From positions 136,456 to 200,455 of the forward strand of contig NZ_JAGYPL010000005.1 in the NCBI RefSeq assembly GCF_018343715.1: a stretch of DNA of 64,000 nucleotides. Direction: 5' to 3'. Numbering within the stretch: the stretch's first letter is position 1; each line of letters begins with the position of its first letter. The translations under genes were made by a program, and so were the position numbers. Below the pieces are notes generated by a model. That model saw only the letters and a program-made list of their open reading frames with translations. It had not been told where the DNA came from and did no database searches. This document shows, in pieces, positions 63,951-64,000 of the stretch. Source of the stretch: Bacillus sp. FJAT-49711 (lineage in GTDB: Bacteria; Bacillota; Bacilli; Bacillales; Bacillaceae_C).

Positions 63951-64000
63951 GCCTGGCAACGTCCTGCTCTTGCAAGGGGAGACCCCTTACTACCATCGGC
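63951..64000 (-). rRNA. rrf: 5S ribosomal RNA, 3' part (runs off the window)
   Basis: Minus strand GCCGATGGTAGTAAGGGG...CCCCTTGCAAGAGCAGGACGTTGCCAGGC is the 3' 50 bases of 5S rRNA. The rest of the rRNA operon lies to the right. The tRNA pair and two small genes sit downstream of it. Confidence 0.97.

Overview
The window looks like chromosome from a low-GC, aerobic, endospore-forming member of the Bacillaceae. The evidence is the conserved block groEL-groES-ydiL-ydiK / tatC-tatA-rex-moaC / ydiF / tsaD-rimI-tsaB-tsaE in the Bacillus order, a menaquinol oxidase operon (qoxABCD), the spore catalase KatX, strong GGAGG ribosome sites, frequent TTG/GTG starts, and CIRCE, Fur, Fnr and Rex type operators. 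Nothing seen fixes the species.

Layout. 1-3.0 kb is a probable spore-surface module: the end of a CgeB-like glycosyltransferase, a GT2+TPR glycosyltransferase, and a 537-residue protein with 26 hexapeptide repeats (mostly EPTRDC). 3-14.3 kb holds housekeeping and stress genes: GNAT, Bcr/CflA efflux, DinB, aldo/keto reductase, a small spore-coat-like protein, katX, a TIM-barrel isomerase plus nitrilase pair, the Fe-S repair protein ScdA/RIC behind a class-II Fnr site, and an MscS channel. 14.4-17.2 kb is a TetR/MMPL efflux pair with a double operator. 17.5-25 kb has an ECF sigma/anti-sigma pair with its own promoter, a DUF2207 protein and several small membrane proteins. 25.2-30.4 kb is a Fur-controlled siderophore uptake system with a ferredoxin-NADP reductase.

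30.6-41 kb is the most rearranged part. It contains an AdhR-like MerR regulator, four MerR-type promoters (19-bp spacers) plus one operator in its own leader, gene scars (alcohol dehydrogenase, aldo/keto reductase, DUF2255, an IS200/IS605 end), an EctB-like aminotransferase without ectA/ectC, two SDRs, a MATE pump and an Ltp-type membrane protein. 41.8-43.7 kb is a group IIC intron placed exactly behind the qox terminator. 43.7-47.9 kb is qoxABCD with Rex-like and Fnr-like boxes upstream. 48-51.8 kb is sparse, with a P-loop kinase, an SGNH esterase and an integrase relic.

51.9-62.5 kb is the conserved groE-to-tsaE block, including a cluster of DnaA boxes between ydiF and tsaD. 62.5-64 kb has tRNA-Asp, initiator tRNA-Met, a 37-codon membrane peptide gene, an NlpC/P60 homologue lacking all three catalytic residues, and the 3' end of a 5S rRNA gene, so an rRNA operon lies just beyond the right edge.

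The most unusual items are the catalytically dead NlpC/P60 protein beside the rRNA operon, the scattered AdhR-like promoters and associated gene scars, the Cys-rich hexapeptide protein next to a SunS-like glycosyltransferase, and the DnaA-box cluster.
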